Below, in pieces: positions 1 through 6,004 of a stretch of DNA of 8,999 nt; within the stretch, counting starts at the first letter, position 1; each line of letters starts with the position of its first letter. Both the position numbers and the translations under genes were made by a program. The DNA is from Lysobacteraceae bacterium UBA6001. GTDB taxonomy: Bacteria > Pseudomonadota > Gammaproteobacteria > Xanthomonadales > Xanthomonadaceae. Below the pieces are notes generated by a model that had not been told where the DNA came from, made no database searches, and saw nothing but the letters and a program-made list of their open reading frames with translations. The stretch covers positions 1 through 8,999 of the forward strand of contig DJAN01000284.1 in the NCBI GenBank assembly GCA_002429615.1. Reading direction: 5' to 3'.

Positions 1-68
1 ACGGCGTGTCCCGAAAGGGCATGCCCACCGGCCGCTGCGCGCAGGCAACCGAAAGGCCGCCCTCCGCG

Positions 69-109
69 ACACCCCCAAAACACCCCAAAACACCCCAAAC
101 AACCCAAAC
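69..109 (-). repeat. 10-base periodic C/A tract, G-quadruplex motif on minus strand
   Basis: The plus strand holds only A and C from 69 to 109, with C-runs at 72-76, 83-86, 93-96 and 103-105, each starting 10 or 11 bases after the last. Read on the minus strand this gives four G-runs of 3, 4, 4 and 5 separated by three 6-base loops, which satisfies the usual G3+N1-7 quadruplex rule. The unit resembles CACCCCAAAA repeated with decay. In RNA from the plus strand it would be unstructured, C-rich and G-free, which also fits a Rho-loading (rut-like) tract. The pattern is seen directly; either function is inference. Confidence 0.7.
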
Positions 110-241
110 GTAAGCCAAACGAAAAAAGCCCCCGGCTATCCAGCGACGCGTCGAGCAGCCGACTATCGAGTGGCAGGCGTGCCTCCGGTGGCAGCGTCTC
201 CCGGGGACATCCGTGCAGCAACTTTCCGCAGTTCCTTTCCA

Positions 242-248
242 GGAGGTG
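242..248 (+). promoter_or_regulatory. Strong Shine-Dalgarno of tonB
   Basis: GGAGGTG at 242-248 is a seven-base match to the anti-Shine-Dalgarno CACCTCC, with four bases between it and the ATG at 253. It fixes the start of the tonB reading frame and argues against the overlapping alternative frame opening at 213. It is by far the strongest ribosome-binding site in the window, suggesting efficient translation. Confidence 0.85.
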
Positions 249-252
249 GATC

Positions 253-918
253 ATGGTTCGCACGCAGTATTCGCCGTTTGCCTTCCGCTTCGACCCCTCG
301 CGCATCCTCGCCCTGAGTACCGCGATCGCGCTACACCTGCTGGCCCTCCTCCTGCTGCTGATCCCGCTGAGCCGTCGTGCCGTGCCGCCCGCGCCCGCGC
401 CGATCACCCCGCGCTGGATACTGCCGGTGACCGTCCCTACCCCACCGGTGCCGGTGCCGATCAAAGCCGATGAGCCCAAGCCGGTGCAGCCGGCCACGCC
501 GATCCAGCAACACACCCCGGCGCCCCCGACCACGCCGGTCGAGGCCCTGGTGGACAGCGCCGCGAACCCGATCGCCGCCAGCGACCCGGGCCCGACCCTG
601 CCCACCACCGACGTCGGCCCCCCCAGCAACCCACCCTCGATCGGCGCCAGCCTGCAGTATCTGAAGGCCCCCGCCCCTTCCTATCCGCGCGCCGCGCTGA
701 TGGACCGCCTGCAAGGCACCGTGCTGCTGCAGGTCCGGGTCGACACCGAAGGCCGGCCGGTCGCCGTCGAGATCGCCCGCAGCAGCGGCCACCGCGTCCT
801 CGACCAGGCCGCCCAGCAGCAGGTCATGCGCCAGTGGCGGTTCCGCCCCGCGATGCAGGACGGCCGGGCGGTCGAGGCGATCGGGCTGGTGCCGGTGGCC
901 TTCTCGCTCGCGCAATAG
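253..918 (+). CDS. tonB: TonB family energy transducer (221 aa)
   Basis: Periplasm-spanning protein that transmits proton-motive force from an inner-membrane ExbB-ExbD motor to outer-membrane TonB-dependent receptors. Residues 1-17 are a short cytoplasmic tail with Arg and Lys-type charge. Residues 18-38 form one hydrophobic helix containing His28, a possible counterpart of the essential transmembrane His of E. coli TonB, although a Ser four residues before it is absent (Ala24). Residues 44-130 are rich in Pro, Ala and Thr, the usual periplasmic spacer. Residues 133-221 form the TonB C-terminal domain, with the YP..A motif (Tyr144-Pro145), the G.V.L.V.V...G.P segment near 155-169, SSG at 177-179 and W..RPA near 195-200. 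The size matches the family. The start is set by a near-perfect ribosome-binding site. No exbB or exbD lies beside it in the window. It precedes a receptor gene but is separated from it by a strong terminator. Xanthomonads carry several tonB-like genes, so this may be an accessory copy. Confidence 0.92.
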   Translation: MVRTQYSPFAFRFDPSRILALSTAIALHLLALLLLLIPLSRRAVPPAPAPITPRWILPVTVPTPPVPVPIKADEPKPVQPATPIQQHTPAPPTTPVEALVDSAANPIAASDPGPTLPTTDVGPPSNPPSIGASLQYLKAPAPSYPRAALMDRLQGTVLLQVRVDTEGRPVAVEIARSSGHRVLDQAAQQQVMRQWRFRPAMQDGRAVEAIGLVPVAFSLAQ

Positions 919-947
919 CCGCCAACCGGCCCAACCACTCAACCTTC

Positions 948-972
948 AAGCCGCCCTTCGGGGCGGCTTTTT
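948..972 (+). terminator. Rho-independent terminator of tonB
   Basis: A perfect 9-bp stem (AAGCCGCCC at 948-956 pairing with GGGCGGCTT at 961-969) closes a TTCG tetraloop and runs into five T residues (968-972). It begins 30 bases after the tonB stop codon. It separates tonB transcription from the receptor gene downstream. Confidence 0.93.
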
Positions 973-1032
973 GCTGCCTGTTCCCCGCTGATCGCTCGCT
1001 TTCCCCAGCGAGCGGCGAATTTGCCAATCTCC

Positions 1033-1083
1033 CGAAAAATTTATGCACCAGGTCACATTTGTGGACTTTGCATTAATTTTTCG
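1033..1083. repeat. Long inverted repeat upstream of the Oar-like receptor
   Basis: The left arm CGAAAAATTTATGCA (1033-1047) and the right arm TGCATTAATTTTTCG (1069-1083) are inverted copies matching at 14 of 15 positions; the only mismatch is 1042 against 1074. The 21-base centre contains a smaller palindrome, CACA-TT-TGTG (1054-1063), almost concentric with the arms. The element is AT-rich against a GC-rich background and its right arm touches the candidate -35 box of the receptor promoter. An operator for a dimeric or tetrameric regulator is the natural reading. A transcribed hairpin or remnant of a mobile palindrome is also possible. Confidence 0.75.
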
Positions 1084-1111
1084 TGACGCATCGCGGAATC
1101 CTGAGTAGATT
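1083..1111 (+). promoter_or_regulatory. Candidate sigma70 promoter of the Oar-like receptor
   Basis: GTGACG at 1083-1088 (4 of 6 to TTGACA) and TAGATT at 1106-1111 (4 of 6 to TATAAT) are separated by exactly 17 bases. Transcription would start near 1118, giving a leader of about 65-70 bases before the GTG at 1185. The match is moderate and no other pair in 973-1184 scored better by eye, so this is a candidate only. Confidence 0.35.
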
Positions 1112-1170
1112 CTGAATACCCAGCCGTATCCATGGCGGTCGGGGCTTGTCTATTCATACCCATTCCACGC

Positions 1171-1180
1171 AGGAGAGAGC
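1171..1180 (+). promoter_or_regulatory. Shine-Dalgarno deciding the GTG start of the Oar-like receptor
   Basis: AGGAGAGAGC at 1171-1180 lies just before GTG 1185 (nine bases from AGGAG to the start). The frame is open upstream to a TTG at 1146, but that codon has no ribosome-binding site and would put 13 polar residues ahead of a good signal peptide. The next in-frame ATG, at 1212, has no Shine-Dalgarno and would remove the basic residues of the signal peptide. The same AGGAGAGAGC string precedes the GTG start of the second receptor. Confidence 0.8.
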
Positions 1181-1184
1181 GTCA

Positions 1185-4100
1185 GTGGCAGTCAAACATC
1201 GAACCAAACGCATGCTCCAACGTTCAGCGCTGACCCTCGCGCTGGGCATGTGCATCGCGCCGGGCGTCTACGCCCAGTCCAATACCGCCGGCGCGGTGTT
1301 CGGCCAGGCGACCGCCGGCGACACCGTCGTCGTCGAGAACCCGGCGACCGGCTTCAGCCGCACGCTGCGCGTCGGCTCCGACGGCGCCTACCGCGCCTCG
1401 GCCCTGCCGACCGGCACCTATCGCGTGACCCTGCAGCGTGCCGACGGCACCCAGGCGGTACGCGAGAACGTCGTCGTCAACGTCGGTACCGGTACCCCGA
1501 TCAACTTCGCCAGCGGCACCGCCTCCACCCTGGACACCGTGCAGGTCGTCGGCTCGCGCGCGGTGAACTCGATCGACGTCTCCTCGGTGGAATCGACCAC
1601 CATCCTGACCGCCGAGCAGATCGCCAAGATCCCGGTGCCGCGTGACGTCACCTCGGTCGCCCTGCTGGCGCCGGGCACCGTCAAGGGCGACGCCGCGTTC
1701 GGCAACCTGGCCTCCTTCGGTGGCGCCTCGGTCGCCGAAAACGCGTACTTCGTCAACGGCTTCAACATCACCAACTCGTTCAAGGGCCTGAACTTCGCCA
1801 CCGTGCCGTTCGAGGCCATCGGCGAGCAGCAGATCAAGACCGGCGGCTACGGCGCCGAGTTCGGCCGCGCCCTGGGTGGCGTGGTCAACCTGATCACCAA
1901 GCGCGGCACCAACGACTTCCACGCCGGCGCCAACATCTTCTATACCCCGGACAGCCTGCGCGAGAAGCAGAAGACGATGTACGCGCCGAACGGCGACGTC
2001 ATCGAGTCCAACACCAAGGACACCGAAGGCACCGAGACCGTCGGCACCGTGTGGGCCAGCGGCGCGCTGGTCAAGGACAAGCTGTTCGGCTACGCGCTGC
2101 TGCAGTACAAGCGCGACAGCGGCGAAGTCAGCTACGGCGATGCGTTCAGCACCACGCCGCGCGACTACCTCAACAACCGCAACACCGAAGCCGCCAGCAA
2201 GAACCCGAACTGGCTGGTCAAGCTGGACTGGAACATCAACGATTCCAACCTGCTGGAGTTCACCGGCTTCTCGGACGAGCGCGAAACCGAGACCGACATC
2301 TACTCCAACCCGGTCGGCGTCAACACCCGCCAGGACTACATGGGCACCGTCCATGAGAAGACCGGCGGCGACAACTACGTGCTGAAGTACACCGGCTACT
2401 TCACCGACACCTTCACCCTGAGCGCGCTGGCCGGCACCGGCAAGTACCGCCGCAACTTCTACGCGATCGATTCCGAAGGCACGCGCCTGGACTACAAGGG
2501 TGGCGTGAGCCCGGACAACGCCAACGGCGTGATCGGCGCCGCCGGTTGCCCGGTGGTGGTGGACATCCGCAACCAGGTGGTCGATGGCACCGTGGCGCCG
2601 TACCAGAGCACCTGCGCCTTCCTGCCCGGCAACATGGGCCTGGACAGCGCCCAGGACAAGCGCGACCAGTTCCGCATCGACGCCGAATGGCAGCTCGGCC
2701 CGCACACCGTGCGCTTCGGCTACGACTACGACAAGTTCAAGTCGAGCGACGGTGAAACCTATGAAGGCGGCGTGGCATGGCGCTACGTGACCCGTGGTGG
2801 CCGCGACCAGGTGCGTCGTCGCGTGTTCCAGACCGGCGCGGACGTGGAAGTCGATTCCACCGCTTTCTACATCGAGGACACCTGGGCCGTCACCGACCGC
2901 TTCAACGCCTACGTCGGCCTGCGCTGGGACAGCTTCGAGAACAAGAACGGCGAAGGCCAGACCTACGTCAAGCAGGACAACCAGTTCGGTCCGCGCCTGG
3001 GCTTCTCGTGGGACGTGTTCGGCGACTCGACCTTCAAGGTCTTCGGTAACGCCGGCCGCTACGCGCTGCCGATCGCCGCCAACGTCGCCATCCGCGGCTC
3101 CTCGGCCTCGCTGTACAGCCAGCAGTACTTCGACTTCACCGGCGTGGACCCGGTCACCGGCGCACCGACCGGCCTGACCCCGACCAGCGACCTGCAGTAC
3201 CTGAACAACGAGTTCGGTACCGGCAAGGATCCGCGCACCATCGCCTCCAAGAACCTGGAACCGCAGTACCAGGACGAGTACATCCTCGGCTTCGAGGCGG
3301 CGCTGACGGACAACATCTCCGGCGGTATCCGCGGCATCTACCGCGAGCTGAAGCGCTCCATCGACGACCAGTGCGACTACCGTCCGCTGGCCGCCTGGGC
3401 CGAAGCCAACGGCTATGCCATCGACTCGTACAACGAAGGCTTCGCGTTCTGCCACATCTACAACCCGGGCAGCGCGCTGGACATCGACATCGACATCGAT
3501 GGCGACGGCACCCTGGAGCAGGTCTACATCCCGGCCGACCAGCTGGGTCCGAAGTCCAAGCGCACCTACAAGGCGCTGGAATTCTTCGCCCAGGGCCAGA
3601 TCACCGACAAGCTGTACATGCAGGCGTCGTACACCTGGTCGAAGAACCAGGGCAACGCCGAAGGCGGCGTGAAGTCGGACATCGGCCAGGACGATACCGG
3701 CGTCACCCAGGACTTCGACTATCCGGAGCTGATGATCGGTTCGAACGGCTACCTGCCGAACGACCGCCGCAACGTGCTCAAGGTGTTCGGCAACTACGAG
3801 TTCACCGACGAATGGTCGATGGGCGTCAATGCCTCGTTCCAGACCGGCCGTCCGATCAACTGCTTCGGCGTGAACCCGGTCGACGAGAACATCGGCTACG
3901 GCAACAGCTACTTCTACTGCAACGGCCAGGTCGTGCCGCGCGGTTCGGCTGGCCGCACCCCGGACACCTACAACTTCGACCTGAACGTCGCCTACCGGCC
4001 GACGTTCGCGCCGGGTCTGCAGTTCAAGGTGGACGTGTTCAACGTGTTCAACACCCAGAAGGCGCTGGCGGTGGACGAGTCGGGCGAAGACAGCGTGGGC

Positions 4101-4187
4101 AACTCGCTGGCCGACACCACCTACCTGACCCCGACGCTGCTGCAGTCGCCGCGCTCGGTCCGCTTCATGGTCCAGTACGACTGGTAA
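1185..4187 (+). CDS. Oar-like TonB-dependent outer-membrane receptor (1000 aa)
   Basis: Outer-membrane, TonB-gated beta-barrel for uptake or export of an unknown ligand. Residues 1-30 are a signal peptide (basic start, hydrophobic core, predicted cleavage after Val-Tyr-Ala). Residues 35-108 resemble a carboxypeptidase-regulatory-like domain, in a short version, with the ...GAYRASALPTGTYRV pattern. A TonB-box-like LDTVQV lies at 116-121. The plug covers about 125-245 and ends with the GGVVNLITKRGTN signature. The barrel runs from about 245 to 1000 and ends in Tyr-Asp-Trp, an aromatic C-terminus typical of barrels inserted by the BAM complex. Mature-protein cysteines occur only as three near pairs (455/477, 730/756, 893/912), probably loop disulfides. 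An acidic DIDIDIDGDGT segment at 766-776 looks like a calcium-type DxDxDG loop. The domain order and length match Oar-type receptors of xanthomonads and myxobacteria. GTG is chosen for its ribosome-binding site. A strong terminator follows. The ligand is unknown; nothing here identifies a siderophore or a sugar. Confidence 0.93.
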   Translation: MAVKHRTKRMLQRSALTLALGMCIAPGVYAQSNTAGAVFGQATAGDTVVVENPATGFSRTLRVGSDGAYRASALPTGTYRVTLQRADGTQAVRENVVVNVGTGTPINFASGTASTLDTVQVVGSRAVNSIDVSSVESTTILTAEQIAKIPVPRDVTSVALLAPGTVKGDAAFGNLASFGGASVAENAYFVNGFNITNSFKGLNFATVPFEAIGEQQIKTGGYGAEFGRALGGVVNLITKRGTNDFHAGANIFYTPDSLREKQKTMYAPNGDVIESNTKDTEGTETVGTVWASGALVKDKLFGYALLQYKRDSGEVSYGDAFSTTPRDYLNNRNTEAASKNPNWLVKLDWNINDSNLLEFTGFSDERETETDIYSNPVGVNTRQDYMGTVHEKTGGDNYVLKYTGYFTDTFTLSALAGTGKYRRNFYAIDSEGTRLDYKGGVSPDNANGVIGAAGCPVVVDIRNQVVDGTVAPYQSTCAFLPGNMGLDSAQDKRDQFRIDAEWQLGPHTVRFGYDYDKFKSSDGETYEGGVAWRYVTRGGRDQVRRRVFQTGADVEVDSTAFYIEDTWAVTDRFNAYVGLRWDSFENKNGEGQTYVKQDNQFGPRLGFSWDVFGDSTFKVFGNAGRYALPIAANVAIRGSSASLYSQQYFDFTGVDPVTGAPTGLTPTSDLQYLNNEFGTGKDPRTIASKNLEPQYQDEYILGFEAALTDNISGGIRGIYRELKRSIDDQCDYRPLAAWAEANGYAIDSYNEGFAFCHIYNPGSALDIDIDIDGDGTLEQVYIPADQLGPKSKRTYKALEFFAQGQITDKLYMQASYTWSKNQGNAEGGVKSDIGQDDTGVTQDFDYPELMIGSNGYLPNDRRNVLKVFGNYEFTDEWSMGVNASFQTGRPINCFGVNPVDENIGYGNSYFYCNGQVVPRGSAGRTPDTYNFDLNVAYRPTFAPGLQFKVDVFNVFNTQKALAVDESGEDSVGNSLADTTYLTPTLLQSPRSVRFMVQYDW
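3480..3497 (+). repeat. GACATC x3 hexamer repeat within the receptor gene
   Basis: Three perfect tandem copies of GACATC are followed by the related GATGGC and GACGGC. They encode alternating Asp-Ile leading into Asp-Gly-Asp-Gly, residues 766-775 of the Oar-like receptor. Because the unit is six bases, gain or loss of copies would keep the reading frame and change only the length of an acidic loop. Confidence 0.8.
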
Positions 4188-4218
4188 TCGACCCGCTCTT
4201 TTGACCAAGGGTCTTTGT

Positions 4219-4249
4219 GCGGCCGCCTTCACCGGCGGCCGCTTTTTTT
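4219..4249 (+). terminator. Rho-independent terminator of the Oar-like receptor
   Basis: A perfect 9-bp G+C stem (GCGGCCGCC at 4219-4227 with GGCGGCCGC at 4234-4242) closes a 6-base loop and is followed by seven T residues (4243-4249). It is 31 bases after the receptor stop codon and ends only 14 bases before the ATG of the sulfotransferase, so it should strongly limit readthrough into that gene. Confidence 0.94.
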
Positions 4250-4257
4250 CGTAGAGT
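4228..4257 (+). promoter_or_regulatory. Weak candidate promoter giving a leaderless sulfotransferase mRNA
   Basis: TTCACC at 4228-4233 (4 of 6 to TTGACA, lying in the terminator loop) and TAGAGT at 4252-4257 (4 of 6 to TATAAT) are 18 bases apart. A start about seven bases after the -10 box would fall on or beside the ATG at 4264, giving a leaderless transcript. This would explain the missing Shine-Dalgarno, but matches of this quality also arise by chance. Confidence 0.22.
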
Positions 4258-4263
4258 CCACCC

Positions 4264-5826
4264 ATGTCTTCTTCTCCCCAGGCCGCCGCGCTGGAACAGG
4301 CCACGCGCCAGATCGTCGCCGGGCAACGCGACGAAGCGCGCCTCACGCTAGGCAGCGTGCTTGCCGCGCATCCGCAGCACGCGGCGGCGCTGTTGCAGGC
4401 GTCCTATCTGGAATCGCTTGACGGGCACTATCGGCTGGCGCGTGACTACGCGCTGCGCGCCGCGCACGCACCCAGGCCCACCGAAGAAGACATCGCCGAA
4501 CTGCTGGCGCGCCTGCGCACCTTCAACGACGCCGACGCGCTGCTGGCGCTGCTGCAGCGCCTTGGGCCGCCGGCCCGGCTGAGCATTCCGCTGCTGCTGA
4601 CCATTGCCGCGCAGTTGAGCTACCTCAACCTGCAGGAGCGCGCGCTGATCTACCTTGACGAGGCGCATCGCGCCGACCCCGACTACCCGCCGACCCTGGT
4701 CTCGCGCGCCCAGGTCCTCACCTATCTCGGCCGTTTCGCGGATGCCGAAACCAGCCTGCGCCACGCCTTGCGTCGCGCGCCCCACCTGGCCGCCGCCTGG
4801 TGGGCGCTGTCGCGGCTGCCGCGCGATCCCGATGCCCTCGCGCGTGACATCGTCGCCATGCGTGACAGCCTGTCGCGCCCGGGGCGCAAGGCGGAAGACG
4901 CCGCCCTGTTGATGTTCGCCCTGCATACCGACCTGGACCGCGCCGGCGAATACGCCGAAGCTGGCCAGGCGCTGCTCGCCGGCTGTCGCGCCAAACGTTC
5001 CACCCTGCGCTACTCGGCCGAAGCCTTCGAAGCGATGATCGACCTGCTGATCGCCAGCAGCGCCGCGATATCCGCGCCGGCAGCCAGCGACAGCGACGGC
5101 CCTCGCCCGATCTTCATCGTCGGCATGCACCGCTCCGGCACCACCCTGCTGGAACAGCTGATTTCCCAGCACGAGGACGTGCATGGCATCGGCGAGCTGT
5201 ATGACTTCACCGCGCAGATGCGCCAGGCCACCGACCATCACTGTCGCGGCGTGATCGACGCCGAGCTGATCCGCCGCGCCGCCGCGCCGACGATGGATTT
5301 CGCCGCGGTCGGCCGCGGCTATGTCGACGGCATCCGCTGGCGTATCGGCGATGCTGGCCACTTCACCGACAAGCTGCCGACCAACTTCCTGCACCTGGGC
5401 CACATCGCACGCGCGCTGCCGCAGGCGCGGATCCTGCACCTGCGCCGCGACCCGCGCGAGACCTGCTTCTCCAACCTGCGCGAACTGTTCTCCGACGCCA
5501 ATCCGCACAGCTACGACCCCGGCGAGCTGGCGCACTATCACCGCCAGTACCAGCGGCTGATGGCGCATTGGCGCGAGGTGTTGCCGGGACGCATCCTGGA
5601 TGTCGACTACCAGGCGCTGACCACCGACACCGACACCACGATGCGCGGTGTCGCCGACTTCTGCGGGCTGTCGTTCCATCCGGCGCTGGTCAGCACCGAC
5701 GGCGCGCGCAGCGTGGCCACCGCCAGCGCGGTGCAGGTCCGCGGCGGCATCCGCCCAGCCTCTGGAAAGTGGCGTCCCTACGAAGCCCTGCTGTCGCCCT
5801 GGTTCGACACGTTGCTTGCGTCCTGA
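4264..5826 (+). CDS. TPR-repeat sulfotransferase (520 aa)
   Basis: Cytoplasmic enzyme expected to transfer sulfate from PAPS to a hydroxyl of an unknown acceptor. No signal peptide or membrane segment is present. Residues about 5-260 are Ala/Leu-rich helical pairs of TPR type, clearest at 10-68 and 114-172 (for example RALIYLDEAHRADPDYPPTL). Residues 282-520 form a Sulfotransferase_3-like domain. The phosphosulfate loop is VGMHRSGTTLLEQ (286-298), Glu311 follows in a Gly-Glu pair where tyrosylprotein sulfotransferases carry their catalytic Glu, DKLPTN lies at 369-374, and the 3'-phosphate site RDPRETCFS spans 395-403 with Arg395 and Ser403. The tail carries VQVR..I.PASGKWR.YE (491-507), typical of bacterial TPR-sulfotransferases. 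The frame cannot begin earlier, because a stop codon at 4252-4254 precedes the ATG. No Shine-Dalgarno is present. The gene sits between two receptor genes on the same strand, so a role linked to them is plausible but unproven. Confidence 0.9.
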   Translation: MSSSPQAAALEQATRQIVAGQRDEARLTLGSVLAAHPQHAAALLQASYLESLDGHYRLARDYALRAAHAPRPTEEDIAELLARLRTFNDADALLALLQRLGPPARLSIPLLLTIAAQLSYLNLQERALIYLDEAHRADPDYPPTLVSRAQVLTYLGRFADAETSLRHALRRAPHLAAAWWALSRLPRDPDALARDIVAMRDSLSRPGRKAEDAALLMFALHTDLDRAGEYAEAGQALLAGCRAKRSTLRYSAEAFEAMIDLLIASSAAISAPAASDSDGPRPIFIVGMHRSGTTLLEQLISQHEDVHGIGELYDFTAQMRQATDHHCRGVIDAELIRRAAAPTMDFAAVGRGYVDGIRWRIGDAGHFTDKLPTNFLHLGHIARALPQARILHLRRDPRETCFSNLRELFSDANPHSYDPGELAHYHRQYQRLMAHWREVLPGRILDVDYQALTTDTDTTMRGVADFCGLSFHPALVSTDGARSVATASAVQVRGGIRPASGKWRPYEALLSPWFDTLLAS

Positions 5827-5828
5827 AT

Positions 5829-5848
5829 ACGCCGATCTTCATCGGCGT
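5829..5848 (+). terminator. Hairpin after the sulfotransferase, possible terminator
   Basis: A perfect 8-bp stem, ACGCCGAT (5829-5836) with ATCGGCGT (5841-5848), closes a CTTC loop two bases after the stop codon. No T-run follows directly (TAATCCC), so it is not a classical Rho-independent terminator. It may protect the 3' end or pause RNA polymerase. A T5 run at 5903-5907 lies further on behind only a weak GCC/GGC pairing. Confidence 0.45.
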
Positions 5849-5993
5849 TAATCCCTCAGGTAGCTATACCAAGACGTAACAAAACGCCTGCGCATTAAGG
5901 GCTTTTTCACTACTCACTCACCCAGAAAAAACCAAATTCGCCGGCGTCGGCGCCCCCTCCCGACACATTTGCCAAGTTCCATCATTCCTTGTC
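5849..5993. other. Intergenic region upstream of the second receptor
   Basis: No gene is supported. The region is locally AT-richer at 5860-5938, contains CGCATTAAGG (5891-5900) and A-rich GAAAAAACC (5924-5932), then a small CGCCG-GCGT-CGGCG hairpin at 5939-5952. TAGCTATACC at 5861-5870 could include a -10 box but I found no convincing -35 partner. The long inverted repeat seen before the first receptor is not present here. Confidence 0.45.
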
Positions 5994-6003
5994 AGGAGAG
6001 AGC
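5994..6003 (+). promoter_or_regulatory. Shine-Dalgarno deciding the GTG start of the second receptor
   Basis: AGGAGAGAGC at 5994-6003 directly precedes GTG 6005 (six bases from AGGAG to the start). The frame is open to a TTG at 5969, which has no ribosome-binding site and would prefix 12 residues to a proper signal peptide. The string is identical to that before the first receptor, and both are preceded by CATTCC 10-11 bases upstream. Confidence 0.8.
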
Positions 6004-6004
6004 C

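Larger units (their letters stand above)
1..252. other. Intergenic region upstream of tonB
   Basis: No convincing coding region is visible. The stretch contains a small CCC-GAAA-GGG hairpin motif at 9-18, an A/C-only tract at 69-109 (listed separately), a 10-bp perfect palindrome CGACGCGTCG at 144-153 and a short AGGC-GT-GCCT palindrome at 175-184. The tonB ribosome-binding site closes it. I could not identify a sigma70 promoter with both boxes, so the tonB promoter is unassigned. Any upstream gene ends outside the window. Confidence 0.6.

Noticed and set aside
121..140. A-run followed by GCCCCCGGC as a minus-strand terminator for a gene from the right
   Set aside because: The stem would be only three base pairs, and no minus-strand gene ends here.
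213..473. 86-codon frame overlapping the start of tonB
   Set aside because: No ribosome-binding site, Arg/Pro/Ala-rich composition, and it conflicts with the strongly supported tonB frame.
1043..1108. Possible 21-residue peptide starting at ATG 1043 and ending at TAG 1106
   Set aside because: No Shine-Dalgarno, begins inside the inverted-repeat arm and ends within the candidate -10 box. An open frame this short is expected by chance.
1146..1184. Upstream TTG start for the Oar-like receptor
   Set aside because: No ribosome-binding site before it, and it would bury the signal peptide behind 13 polar residues; GTG 1185 is preceded by AGGAGAG.
1321..1500. GTCGTCGTC runs and GGTACCGGTACC in the N-terminal receptor domain
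   Set aside because: Explained by Val-rich beta-strands and Gly-Thr turns with biased codon use; too short and imperfect to be a repeat element.
3371..4204. Plus-strand 277-codon frame inside the Oar-like receptor gene
   Set aside because: An alternative frame rich in Arg, Gly and Pro with no domain, overlapping the barrel-coding sequence.
1224..4346. Minus-strand open frame of about 1040 codons opposite the Oar-like receptor
   Set aside because: The translation is a Val/Ala/Asp/Arg-rich string without domains, signal peptide or ribosome-binding site. It is the expected antisense shadow of a GC-rich gene with G/C third positions, and the plus-strand protein is unmistakable.
4348..5679. Minus-strand open frame of about 443 codons opposite the sulfotransferase
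   Set aside because: Low-complexity composition with no recognisable family, fully contained in a gene with clear sulfotransferase motifs on the plus strand.
5827..5879. Small peptide substrate for the sulfotransferase in the gap before the second receptor
   Set aside because: The only tyrosine-containing reading (ending in GSYTKT) is the tail of an out-of-frame shadow of the sulfotransferase gene, with no start or ribosome-binding site of its own.
5969..6004. Upstream TTG start for the second receptor
   Set aside because: The good Shine-Dalgarno lies inside this extension and serves GTG 6005, which gives a normal signal peptide.
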